DNA from: an uncultured Verrucomicrobiae bacterium
GTDB lineage: Bacteria > Verrucomicrobiota > Verrucomicrobiia > Verrucomicrobiales > Akkermansiaceae
Direction: 5' to 3'
DNA: 21,769 nucleotides
Assembly (NCBI GenBank): GCA_937957985.1
Contig: CALGOH010000251.1
Location: 1-21,769, forward strand
Part shown: positions 1-5,955 of the stretch, in pieces
Layout: every line of letters begins with the position of its first letter
Position numbering within the stretch: position 1 is the stretch's first letter
The notes under the pieces: generated by a model
The model's database searches: none
What the model was told of the DNA's origin: nothing
Seen by the model: only the letters and a program-made list of their open reading frames with translations
Translations under genes and position numbers: made by a program

Positions 1-1
1 G

Positions 2-190
2 TCCGGCGTATCGCGAAACTGGGGCACCGATGCTCAAGAGGAATGGGAGAGACTTCCCGGGAACGCTCCGGTTTTCATTGTTCCTGATTCAGTTCAAGCC
101 GGAGAGTCTATCGAGGTCGTATGTCAGCTTCAGTATGATCGATTTGTGGCCAGCATGACCTACGTGAGGAAGGAAGTCTCAGTCCCTTGA
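2..190 (+). CDS. 3' end of an unidentified protein
   Basis: The frame is open from the left edge of the window to a TGA at 188-190 and encodes the last 62 residues of a protein whose start lies outside. The visible part alternates hydrophobic and polar residues (PVFIVPDSV, IEVVCQLQY, VASMTYVRKEVSV), which suggests a beta-rich domain such as a beta-sandwich. No catalytic or binding motif is visible and I do not recognise a family. The following gene is 151 nt away on the same strand. Its base composition is clearly lower in GC than the window average, as is that of the toxin-antitoxin leader next to it, so this edge may belong to an acquired segment. That the frame is coding is likely but unproven. 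Confidence 0.5.
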   Translation, partial: SGVSRNWGTDAQEEWERLPGNAPVFIVPDSVQAGESIEVVCQLQYDRFVASMTYVRKEVSVP

Positions 191-341
191 CGCGCCCAAA
201 ATGGACTTCTTCCCCAATAATTTGCCGGGCAATCAGTTCTTGCGAGACATTCGATTTCAACAGCGGTTCCGGTGGCGTCATCGGGATCGCATCGGCAAAA
301 ATGATGCTTTCCGGGCGTCGGCTCGAGGGTAGAATCCTTCC

Positions 342-566
342 ATGAGCATCGACCAAATTGCCCCCGAGGCGCTCAAGCTTCCGGTCCGGGAGCGCGCGCT
401 GCTTGCCGCCTCACTCTGGGAGAGCATCGAGGACCCCTACGAGTTGGCGGCTGGGCTGGATGATGATGAGGCAACTGCGCTCGCCGAGGCCAGGGACCGG
501 GAGCTTGAGAGTGGAGCGGTCGCCGCCCTTTCGCATGACGAACTCATGGGGCGGCTCCGGCAATGA
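342..566 (+). CDS. Antitoxin, RelB-like addiction module component
   Basis: This 74-residue acidic protein resembles the short addiction module component family (TIGR02574-like). The N-terminus reads MSIDQIAPEALKLPVRERA, with the usual LP..ER..LA..LW.S core of that family at residues 13-28, followed by an acidic stretch (LDDDEATALAEARDRELE). In this family the N-terminal part dimerises and binds DNA, and the C-terminal part neutralises the toxin. Its stop overlaps the start of the ParE-like toxin by 4 nt (ATGA), so the two are translationally coupled. A -10-like TAGAAT lies at 330-335, only 6 nt before the ATG, so the message could be leaderless or nearly so; this is weak because no good -35 is visible. 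A short inverted repeat (GCATC at 289-293, GATGC at 303-307) is a possible operator. Confidence 0.85.
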   Translation: MSIDQIAPEALKLPVRERALLAASLWESIEDPYELAAGLDDDEATALAEARDRELESGAVAALSHDELMGRLRQ

Positions 567-856
567 GGGTTGAATACCACCCCGCATTGGAGGCTGAGCT
601 TCGAGAGATCCGCGACTATTACAACGATCGGTCGGCGCGTCTTGGTGATGAGTTCATCGACGAGTTCGAGCGGCAGGTGCTGCGGATCGCGTCGATGCCC
701 GAGCGGTGGATGATCGTCCGCGGCGACACGAGACGGGCGCTGATGAAGCGCTTTCCTTACGTGATCCTTTTCAGGGTGCTGGAAGAACCGGCGCTGCGGA
801 TCACGGTCGTGAAACATGAACGCCGCCACCCCGCCTACGGCATTCACCGCAAATAG
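563..856 (+). CDS. ParE/RelE-family toxin
   Basis: This 97-residue protein has the ParE/RelE fold signature. It starts MRVEYHPALEAELREIRDYY (strand plus helix), continues with a helix containing GDEFIDEFERQVLRIASMPE, and ends with strands carrying ALMKRFPYVILFRV and ITVVKHERRHPAYG. The RRxLMKRFPYVILFRV segment is typical of ParE-like toxins found beside RelB-like addiction module antitoxins. ParE proteins poison DNA gyrase and RelE proteins cleave mRNA on the ribosome; the sequence alone does not separate these two activities. The start codon sits inside the antitoxin stop (ATGA), so the pair forms a compact operon. The length is normal and nothing looks broken. A 7-bp hairpin overlaps its stop codon. 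Confidence 0.88.
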   Translation: MRVEYHPALEAELREIRDYYNDRSARLGDEFIDEFERQVLRIASMPERWMIVRGDTRRALMKRFPYVILFRVLEEPALRITVVKHERRHPAYGIHRK

Positions 857-872
857 ACCCGATTCCGGGTCT
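855..872. terminator. Short hairpin at the end of the toxin gene
   Basis: A perfect 7-bp stem (AGACCCG / CGGGTCT) with a 4-base ATTC loop begins in the toxin stop codon. On the plus strand it is not followed by a run of T, so it is at best a weak or factor-assisted terminator. Confidence 0.3.
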
Positions 873-887
873 GGAAGGACCATCGCT

Positions 888-962
888 CAGCTCCGCGATC
901 CGGCGGAAGTCGTCGTCGCAGTTGTAGAGGTGGGCGCTGAAGCGTAACCAGCGGCGGCCGTG
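888..962 (-). pseudogene. Fossil of a class V aminotransferase C-terminus
   Basis: The minus strand here encodes HGRRWLRFSAHLYNCDDDF followed by RRIAEL. This matches the conserved C-terminal signature of class V PLP-dependent aminotransferases and cysteine desulfurase-like enzymes, in which a [VLI]R[IF]S.H.YN...D..R strand-helix ends the protein. No complete gene surrounds it. Upstream the frame runs into an Arg-rich nonsense stretch and then the GTG of the next gene, and downstream there is no nearby stop codon. I read it as the remnant of a minus-strand gene that was mostly deleted when the flanking genes came together. The match is short, so it could be chance. The rest of the 857-1030 gap shows nothing else. 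Confidence 0.45.
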
Positions 963-1030
963 GCGGGGCGCTTGTCGATGTCGCCTTCGCACTTCCCGTG
1001 CCGCGGTGAATCTGGTGGCGTGACCTCCAC

Positions 1031-1753
1031 GTGACCGCTCCCGACACCGAGTTTGTGTTCGTTTACGGCACGCTGCGCCGCGGTGCCTGCAATGCCTTCC
1101 TCATGGACGGGGCGACCTACGTGCGCGCCGGTCGCGTCCGCGGACGGCTCCATCGCCTCGATGGCTATCCGGCTCTGCTGCCGGATCCCGCATCCGCCGA
1201 GTGGGTGGTCGGGGACCTGTGGGAGGTCTCGCCGGAGCATCTCTCGGCGCTGGATGCCTACGAGGCCGAGGCGGCGGAGGGTGACGGGCGGGCCGGATTC
1301 CGGCGGGTGCCGGTCGAGGTGTTTCGGGAGGAACCGGAGCCGGAACGGTGGCCGGCGACCGGGGCGTGGACCTGGCGCTGGACGGGTACGATGGAGGGCC
1401 TGAGGAAAGTGCCGTCAGGCGACTGGATGGACGAGGAGTTTCCCCCGAAGCCGGGGATCTTCACGTCGCTCGGATGTCTCAGCCTGATCGCCGTGCCGGT
1501 CGGTACCGCGGCGATATTGAACATGGTCGTCCATCTGGTCGGGCCGGGCTTCGGGGTGGCGATCGCGATTGCGGGTGCGCTTCTGCTGGCGATCGGCACG
1601 CCGGCCGTTGCCCTGGTGCTCTCCCGCTGGGCGGAACGGCGTCGCGAGGGCGGGGTCGCGATCCGGGGACTCACCGAGGCCCTCGCCTGGATCTGGGCGT
1701 TCGTCGCGGGGTTGGTTCTCCTGATCGCCCTCGCGGAGTGGTTGATCGGCTGA
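1031..1753 (+). CDS. Gamma-glutamylcyclotransferase-like protein fused to a three-helix membrane domain
   Basis: Residues 1-132 form a gamma-glutamylcyclotransferase (GGCT/AIG2-like) domain. The substrate-loop motif VYGTLRRG is at 11-18, and the catalytic acid is likely E78 in ALDAYEAE. Such enzymes release 5-oxoproline from gamma-glutamyl peptides or amines. The domain ends at KVPSGDW, which is where free-standing relatives normally stop. Here the frame continues through MDEEFPPKPG into a second part with three hydrophobic segments, at about 145-168, 173-195 and 216-239. An ATG at 1427 sits exactly at the junction, so an ancestral separate membrane-protein gene is plausible. The start is a GTG at 1031 because no ATG precedes the conserved strand. 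The gene is convergent with the lipoprotein gene, leaving only 26 nt between them. Confidence 0.8.
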   Translation: MTAPDTEFVFVYGTLRRGACNAFLMDGATYVRAGRVRGRLHRLDGYPALLPDPASAEWVVGDLWEVSPEHLSALDAYEAEAAEGDGRAGFRRVPVEVFREEPEPERWPATGAWTWRWTGTMEGLRKVPSGDWMDEEFPPKPGIFTSLGCLSLIAVPVGTAAILNMVVHLVGPGFGVAIAIAGALLLAIGTPAVALVLSRWAERRREGGVAIRGLTEALAWIWAFVAGLVLLIALAEWLIG

Positions 1754-1779
1754 TCGACCGTGAGCCTGCAATGCGCCGA

Positions 1780-2124
1780 CTATTCGAAGTCCTCCGGCCG
1801 CGGCGCATGACGCAGCAGGTTCTCGAAATAGTCGGGGCCGAGATCGCGGAACATCTCGCGGGCGTCGCCGGCGAAGGGCAGCGATTCCGGGTTCCATTCG
1901 GTGCGGGCGTCGCGGGTATCTTCGCGAACCGAGCTGACCGCGATGTGGCCGGACGTGCTGACCAGTCCGGATCCAGCCGGGGTGGTGCTCGAGCAGGAAA
2001 CCGAAGCGGATCCGAGCGTGACACACCCGGCCACCGCAAGCAGGTGCTTCAGACCGGCTGCATGGATCTTGCGGGCGGGGGAGAGCGGGCGGGATGCCGC
2101 CGCGCGGAATGAGTGGGGGCTCAT
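1780..2124 (-). CDS. Small lipoprotein of unknown function
   Basis: This 114-residue protein has a basic n-region, a hydrophobic segment LKHLLAVAG and a lipobox-like VAGC (Cys34). A second possible lipobox, SVSC (Cys44), follows. It is therefore probably a lipid-anchored envelope protein. The mature part is short and polar and ends in an acidic, aromatic tail (FRDLGPDYFENLLRHAPRPEDFE). No enzymatic motif is visible. I chose the ATG at 2122-2124. A GTG at 2218-2220 would extend the frame by 32 residues but adds a low-complexity Pro/His stretch in front of the signal sequence. The n-region is long for a signal peptide even from the chosen start, so the true start may be further in. It lies downstream of ligA on the same strand, 120 nt away. 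Confidence 0.6.
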   Translation of the reverse strand: MSPHSFRAAASRPLSPARKIHAAGLKHLLAVAGCVTLGSASVSCSSTTPAGSGLVSTSGHIAVSSVREDTRDARTEWNPESLPFAGDAREMFRDLGPDYFENLLRHAPRPEDFE

Positions 2125-2205
2125 CGGGGGCAGGGGGTGGTGTGGGGGTTGGTCGGGAGTGGAACTCGACGCCCGGAGCGTAACATTCGCCGCTCCGGGA
2201 GCCAT

Positions 2206-2230
2206 TACGCGATCGATCACTACGCGATCG
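2206..2230. repeat. Direct repeat TACGCGATCG downstream of ligA
   Basis: Two exact copies of TACGCGATCG occur at 2206-2215 and 2221-2230, a spacing of 15 bp. They lie between the ligA stop and the lipoprotein gene. Each contains the palindromic word CGATCG or GCGATCGC. They could be a regulator site for the lipoprotein gene, but with two copies only this is uncertain. Confidence 0.35.
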
Positions 2231-2244
2231 CAGGGGAAAGGAGT

Positions 2245-5076
2245 CTACCCGAGCATGGCGCGGGCCGCGTCCTCGTCGATGATCTCGACCCCGAGCTTCT
2301 CCGCCTTGTCGCGCTTTGAACCACCGCCTTCTCCCGCGAGAAGGTAGTCGGTGTTCTTCGAGACGCTGCCGGTGACCTTCGCGCCCTTGGCTTCGAGCAG
2401 ACGTTTCATCACGTCGCGATCGACGCTGAGGGTGCCGGTGATGACGATGGTCTTGCCGGCGAGGGGGAGGTCGGAGGTGTCGGCCTCGGAGGGTTTTGGG
2501 AGGAAGTTCGCGGACTCCGGCTTGAGGTTGAGTTCGGCCATGCGTTCGAGCACGTGCTTCCCGGCCTCGGACTCGAAAAAGGCGAGCACGCTCTCCGCCA
2601 CCGCTCCGCCGACGTCGGCGGAGACTTCGTAGGGGATGAGGGTCTCGTTCTTCTTCTTGGCGTCGGCCCGGGTGTCCTCGTACAGGGCATGAAGCACCTC
2701 GCTGTCCGGAAGGTCGGCGAGATGCTTGTGGAGGCGCGCGAGTTCCTTCGATGCGGACTCGCCGACATGGCGGATGCCCATGGCGAACAGCCAGCGGTCC
2801 AGCGGCTTCGAGCGGGCGCGGTCGAGGGCGGCGATCACCTTGGCGGCGTTCTTCTCGCCGAAGCGCCGCGGTTCCTCGTCGGTGCCCAGATTGAGCGTGC
2901 CGAGCGGACTCTCCTGCAGCGTGAAGAGGTCGAGCGGCGTGGAGCAGATGCCGCGACGCACCAGCGCCTCGGCGACGGTTTCGCCGACTCCCTCGATGTC
3001 GAGCGCCTTGCGCGAAGCGAATTGCTTGATCTTTGAGACCGCCTGGGCGGGGCACTCGAAGTTCCCGCAGCGCCACGCGACGAAACCCTCCTCCCGTGCG
3101 ATGGGTCCGCCGCAGGACGGGCACTTGCCCCCGACGTGATCGTGGAGGGAAAAGGGCTCGGCGTCGGGCGGGCGCTTGTCGGTGATCACCCTGACCACCG
3201 CGGGGATGATCTCGCCGGCCTTCTCGATGAGAACCGTGTCGCCGATGCGGACGTCTTTCCGCTCGATCTCCTCCTGGTTGTGCAGGGTGGCGCGGGAAAC
3301 GGTGGTGCCCGAGACCAGGACGGGCTCCAGTTCGGCCACCGGGGTCAGCACTCCGGTGCGGCCGACCTGGATGGTGATGTCCTTGAGCACGGTTTCCTTC
3401 TGCTCGGGGCGGAACTTGTAGGCGGCGGCCCATCGGGGGGCGCGCGAGCGGAAGCCCAGCGTACGGCGTTCCTCGTAGTTGGCGACCTTGATCACGGCGC
3501 CGTCGGTGCCGTAGGGAAGGTCGTGGCGCTCGCGGTTGATGCGATTCACGGCCGCGAGCGTTTCCTCGAGCGTGCCGGCGTGGATGAGCGGCTGGTTGCG
3601 CGGGATGCCGAGGCTTTCGAGGAGTTGCGTGAAGTCATCTTCCGTCCCGAGGTCGGGACCCTCGTAGGCTCCCAGACCGTGGGCGAGGAAGTCGAGCGGG
3701 CGCTCGGCGACCTTCTTCGGATCGAGTTGCTTGAGTGTTCCGGCCGTGGCGTTGCGCGGGTTCGCGAAGGTCGGCAGGCCCTGCTCGTCGCGCTCGGCGT
3801 TCATCGCGGCGAAGGCCTCGTTGGGCATGAAGATCTCGCCGCGGATCTCCAGCAACTCGGGGAGCTCGTTGGTGGAGGATGGAAGATCGGGCGATGAGAG
3901 CACCTGCAGGTCGATGGGAACCAGTTCGCCGTCGTCGGTCTTGATCAGGTTGCCGGGATGGGCATCGGCGATTTCCACTGCGGATTCGGGGTGGCGCCAA
4001 CGGTTGTGGCCGGCGTCCTCGAATCCGGCGGACTCGAACCAACGGGCGACCTCCTCTGGCGCGGGCCGGAGGCCGTGGACGTAAGGTTGGGAGACCACGA
4101 AGGCGGGGCCCTTCTCGGTGGCGAGGATCCCGTGGAGGTGGATGTCGTCGGCGAAGAGCGCGTTGGAGCGGAGGATGTTGCGAAGGTAGCCGGCGGCCCC
4201 TTGGGAGCCGAAGGTCGGCGGCAGGGTGAACTTCACCACCCGGCGGTGTTCCGGCAGGTAGAAGACGGTGTGCTCCGACTGACCACCGAGATCGGGCTGG
4301 TCGGCGACGAGGGCGGTCAGCTTTTCTCCGCTGACAACGCGACCGGAACGATCTCCCCATTCGAGAACGGGTTCGGCTTCCTGTCGGAGCCGTTCTTCCA
4401 CATCCGCTTCATCACCTCCTCGCGATCGAGTTCCGATGCTTCGCGCGAGGCTTTCGATCTCGCCGGGCGAAGTCGGTTCGCCAGAGCGGCTGTGGATGCC
4501 GAGGAGTTCATCGATCTGAAGGTAGGGTTCCGGGTGGTTTCCGTCAATGGACGGGGTGAGGTGGAGCGGGACGCTGCGGATGGTGCGGACGTTGTGGGTG
4601 ATGTCGTCGCCGGTCTCGCCGTCGCCGCGGGTGGCGGCGTAGTCGAGTTGGCCTTCGCGATAGACGAGCGACACCGCGACGCCGTCGATCTTGGGCTCGA
4701 CGGTCACGGCGATGTTCTCGCGCCCGAGGTTCTTCTGCAGCCGCTTGTAGAATTCGATGAGCTCGGCCTCGGGCGTTTCGTGGGATTCGGGATCGAGCTC
4801 GAAGACGTCGTCGATGGAGAGCATCGGCACGAGATGCTTCACCTGCTCGAATCCCTCGATGGGTTCGCCGCCGACGCGCCGTGTGGGCGAGTTCGGATCA
4901 GCGAGTTCGGGGTGCTTCTCCTCGAGTTCTTCGAGTTCCCTGAAGAGCTTGTCGTATTCCGTGTCCGAGATCTCGGGAGCGGCGTCGACGTAGTAGAGCC
5001 GGTTGTGGCGCTCGAGTTCGGCGCGGAGTTCGGCGACGCGTTTTGCGGCGTCGGAGGCGGAGAAGAGATCGTCCAT
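2245..5076 (-). CDS. ligA: NAD-dependent DNA ligase LigA with an inserted kinase-like domain
   Basis: LigA seals nicks in duplex DNA using NAD+ in replication and repair. All expected parts are present: domain Ia at 1-65 (RHNRLYYV, ISDTEYD), adenylation motif KIDG at 129-132 with catalytic K129, TRGDG at 149-153, EIRGE at 410-414, DGAVIK at 525-530, and the motif V region around K554 (AAYKF). The OB fold covers about 560-645. Four zinc cysteines are at 652, 655, 670 and 675, helix-hairpin-helix repeats span about 680-850, and a BRCT domain covers 866-943. The usual length is about 670-700 residues; this one has 943. The excess is a segment at about 175-404 inside the nucleotidyltransferase domain, described separately. 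The frame is unbroken and both sides continue the normal ligase sequence, so the enzyme is probably functional. tcdA lies 48 nt upstream on the same strand. No Shine-Dalgarno is visible. Confidence 0.95.
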   Translation of the reverse strand: MDDLFSASDAAKRVAELRAELERHNRLYYVDAAPEISDTEYDKLFRELEELEEKHPELADPNSPTRRVGGEPIEGFEQVKHLVPMLSIDDVFELDPESHETPEAELIEFYKRLQKNLGRENIAVTVEPKIDGVAVSLVYREGQLDYAATRGDGETGDDITHNVRTIRSVPLHLTPSIDGNHPEPYLQIDELLGIHSRSGEPTSPGEIESLARSIGTRSRGGDEADVEERLRQEAEPVLEWGDRSGRVVSGEKLTALVADQPDLGGQSEHTVFYLPEHRRVVKFTLPPTFGSQGAAGYLRNILRSNALFADDIHLHGILATEKGPAFVVSQPYVHGLRPAPEEVARWFESAGFEDAGHNRWRHPESAVEIADAHPGNLIKTDDGELVPIDLQVLSSPDLPSSTNELPELLEIRGEIFMPNEAFAAMNAERDEQGLPTFANPRNATAGTLKQLDPKKVAERPLDFLAHGLGAYEGPDLGTEDDFTQLLESLGIPRNQPLIHAGTLEETLAAVNRINRERHDLPYGTDGAVIKVANYEERRTLGFRSRAPRWAAAYKFRPEQKETVLKDITIQVGRTGVLTPVAELEPVLVSGTTVSRATLHNQEEIERKDVRIGDTVLIEKAGEIIPAVVRVITDKRPPDAEPFSLHDHVGGKCPSCGGPIAREEGFVAWRCGNFECPAQAVSKIKQFASRKALDIEGVGETVAEALVRRGICSTPLDLFTLQESPLGTLNLGTDEEPRRFGEKNAAKVIAALDRARSKPLDRWLFAMGIRHVGESASKELARLHKHLADLPDSEVLHALYEDTRADAKKKNETLIPYEVSADVGGAVAESVLAFFESEAGKHVLERMAELNLKPESANFLPKPSEADTSDLPLAGKTIVITGTLSVDRDVMKRLLEAKGAKVTGSVSKNTDYLLAGEGGGSKRDKAEKLGVEIIDEDAARAMLG
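3865..4554 (-). other. Kinase-PolyVal-like domain inserted in LigA (residues ~175-404)
   Basis: In ordinary LigA the strand ending VRTIRSVPL is followed within about 10-20 residues by LE(V/I)RGE. Here roughly 230 residues intervene. The segment starts with a charged helical part (residues 190-255) and continues with HTVFYLPEHRRVVKFTLPP, NALFADDIHLHG, FVVSQPYVHG, EIADAHPGNLI and VPIDLQV. This order matches the Ser/Thr/Tyr kinase-like domain described from polyvalent proteins of phages and plasmids (Kinase-PolyVal). Candidate kinase residues are K282 (VVKFT, ATP lysine), D371 and N376 (DAHPGN, catalytic loop) and D389 (PID, DFG-equivalent). Its first 180 nt use more A/T-ending codons (gaa, gga, cga, act) than the flanking ligase, which hints at foreign origin. 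There are no intein splice residues. The domain name is from memory of the family and needs an HMM search. Confidence 0.75.
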
Positions 5077-5124
5077 GGGGCCGGGAAAGTCTGGGTCGCG
5101 GGAGCGGTCCCGCCAAGGGTGGTC

Positions 5125-5907
5125 TCAGCGCAACTTTTCCAGGATCCGTCCGGCGGCGGCGAGGCCGAAGGTGGCGGTGACATGGGTGACCGAGCCGTAG
5201 CCGGCGTCGCAGCCGATCGCTCCCGGCAGGTCGGCTGGGCGCTCCGCGCTCACTTCGCCGTCGCAGGTCGGATAGACCGGGGCTTCGTCGGAAAAGACGG
5301 CGTCGATGCCGAAGGCGACTGGCTCGCCGCGTTCCGGCGCTTTGGGAAAGCCGTGTTCGCTGCGGAGGCGCTTGCGGACCGAGGCCAGCAGCGGGTCGCG
5401 GCTGGTGCGGGCGAGGTCGGCGACGCGGATGCGGGTCGCGTCGGTGCGGCCGCCCGCAGCTCCGGAGGTGACGGCGGGAACTCCCAGTTCCCGACAGCGG
5501 GCGAGCAGGTGGCATTTCGCCCGCAGCGAGTCGATCGCATCGACGACCGCGTCGGGCGGATCGCTGAATAGATCGTCGGCGGTGGCCGGCGAGTAGAAGG
5601 CGTGCAGTTCGCTGAGCTGGATCTCCGGGTTGATCGTGAGCATCCGTTTGGCGAGGGCGGCGGTTTTCGGACGACCGAAGTTTCCTTCGTGGGCGTGGAG
5701 CTGGCGGTTGGTGTTGGTGAGGCAAAGGTCGTCGGGGTCGATGAGGACCAGATGGCCGATGCCGGAGCGGGCGAGGCTTTCCGCACACCAGGAACCAACT
5801 CCGCCGAGACCGACCACGGCGACCCGGGCCGCCCGGAAGCGTGCGAGCGCGGCGGTCCCGTACAGTCGGGCAATGCCGGAAAAACGGTCGAGGTAGGGAT
5901 CGGACAC
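5125..5907 (-). CDS. tcdA: tRNA threonylcarbamoyladenosine dehydratase TcdA
   Basis: TcdA (also CsdL/YgdL) is an E1-like enzyme that uses ATP to convert N6-threonylcarbamoyladenosine at tRNA position 37 to its cyclic form. The 260-residue protein opens with DRFSGIARLYG, the family's usual start. It has the nucleotide-binding glycine loop GLGGVG at 33-38, then HLVLIDPDDLCLTNTNRQ with the acidic residue and the Asn/Arg of the adenylation site. VVDAIDSLRAKCHL and the C-terminal GCDAGYGSVTHVTATFG complete the family pattern. The length is normal. The start is a GTG at 5905-5907, chosen because it gives the conserved N-terminus. It lies 48 nt upstream of ligA and 48 nt downstream of the photolyase gene, all on the minus strand, so the three could share a transcript. 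Confidence 0.93.
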   Translation of the reverse strand: MSDPYLDRFSGIARLYGTAALARFRAARVAVVGLGGVGSWCAESLARSGIGHLVLIDPDDLCLTNTNRQLHAHEGNFGRPKTAALAKRMLTINPEIQLSELHAFYSPATADDLFSDPPDAVVDAIDSLRAKCHLLARCRELGVPAVTSGAAGGRTDATRIRVADLARTSRDPLLASVRKRLRSEHGFPKAPERGEPVAFGIDAVFSDEAPVYPTCDGEVSAERPADLPGAIGCDAGYGSVTHVTATFGLAAAGRILEKLR

Positions 5908-5955
5908 GCGGGAAGCTTGGAGGCGGGGCGCGGCGGATGCAATCCACCGCCGCGG

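Noticed and set aside
108..356. An 82-codon minus-strand frame before the antitoxin gene
   Set aside because: It overlaps both neighbours antisense, has no recognisable motif and no start signal. Part of it looks mildly protein-like, so it is not fully excluded.
1415..3433. A 672-codon minus-strand frame overlapping ligA and the cyclotransferase gene
   Set aside because: Arg/Gly/Pro-rich composition and no motifs; ligA explains the region.
3865..4554. The LigA insert as an intein
   Set aside because: No Cys/Ser/Thr at a plausible N-terminal junction, no terminal His-Asn before Cys/Ser/Thr, and no LAGLIDADG-type endonuclease motif; the insert has kinase-like blocks instead.
3958..5571. A 537-codon plus-strand frame opposite ligA and tcdA
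   Set aside because: Antisense shadow; Val/Gly/Glu-rich without family features.
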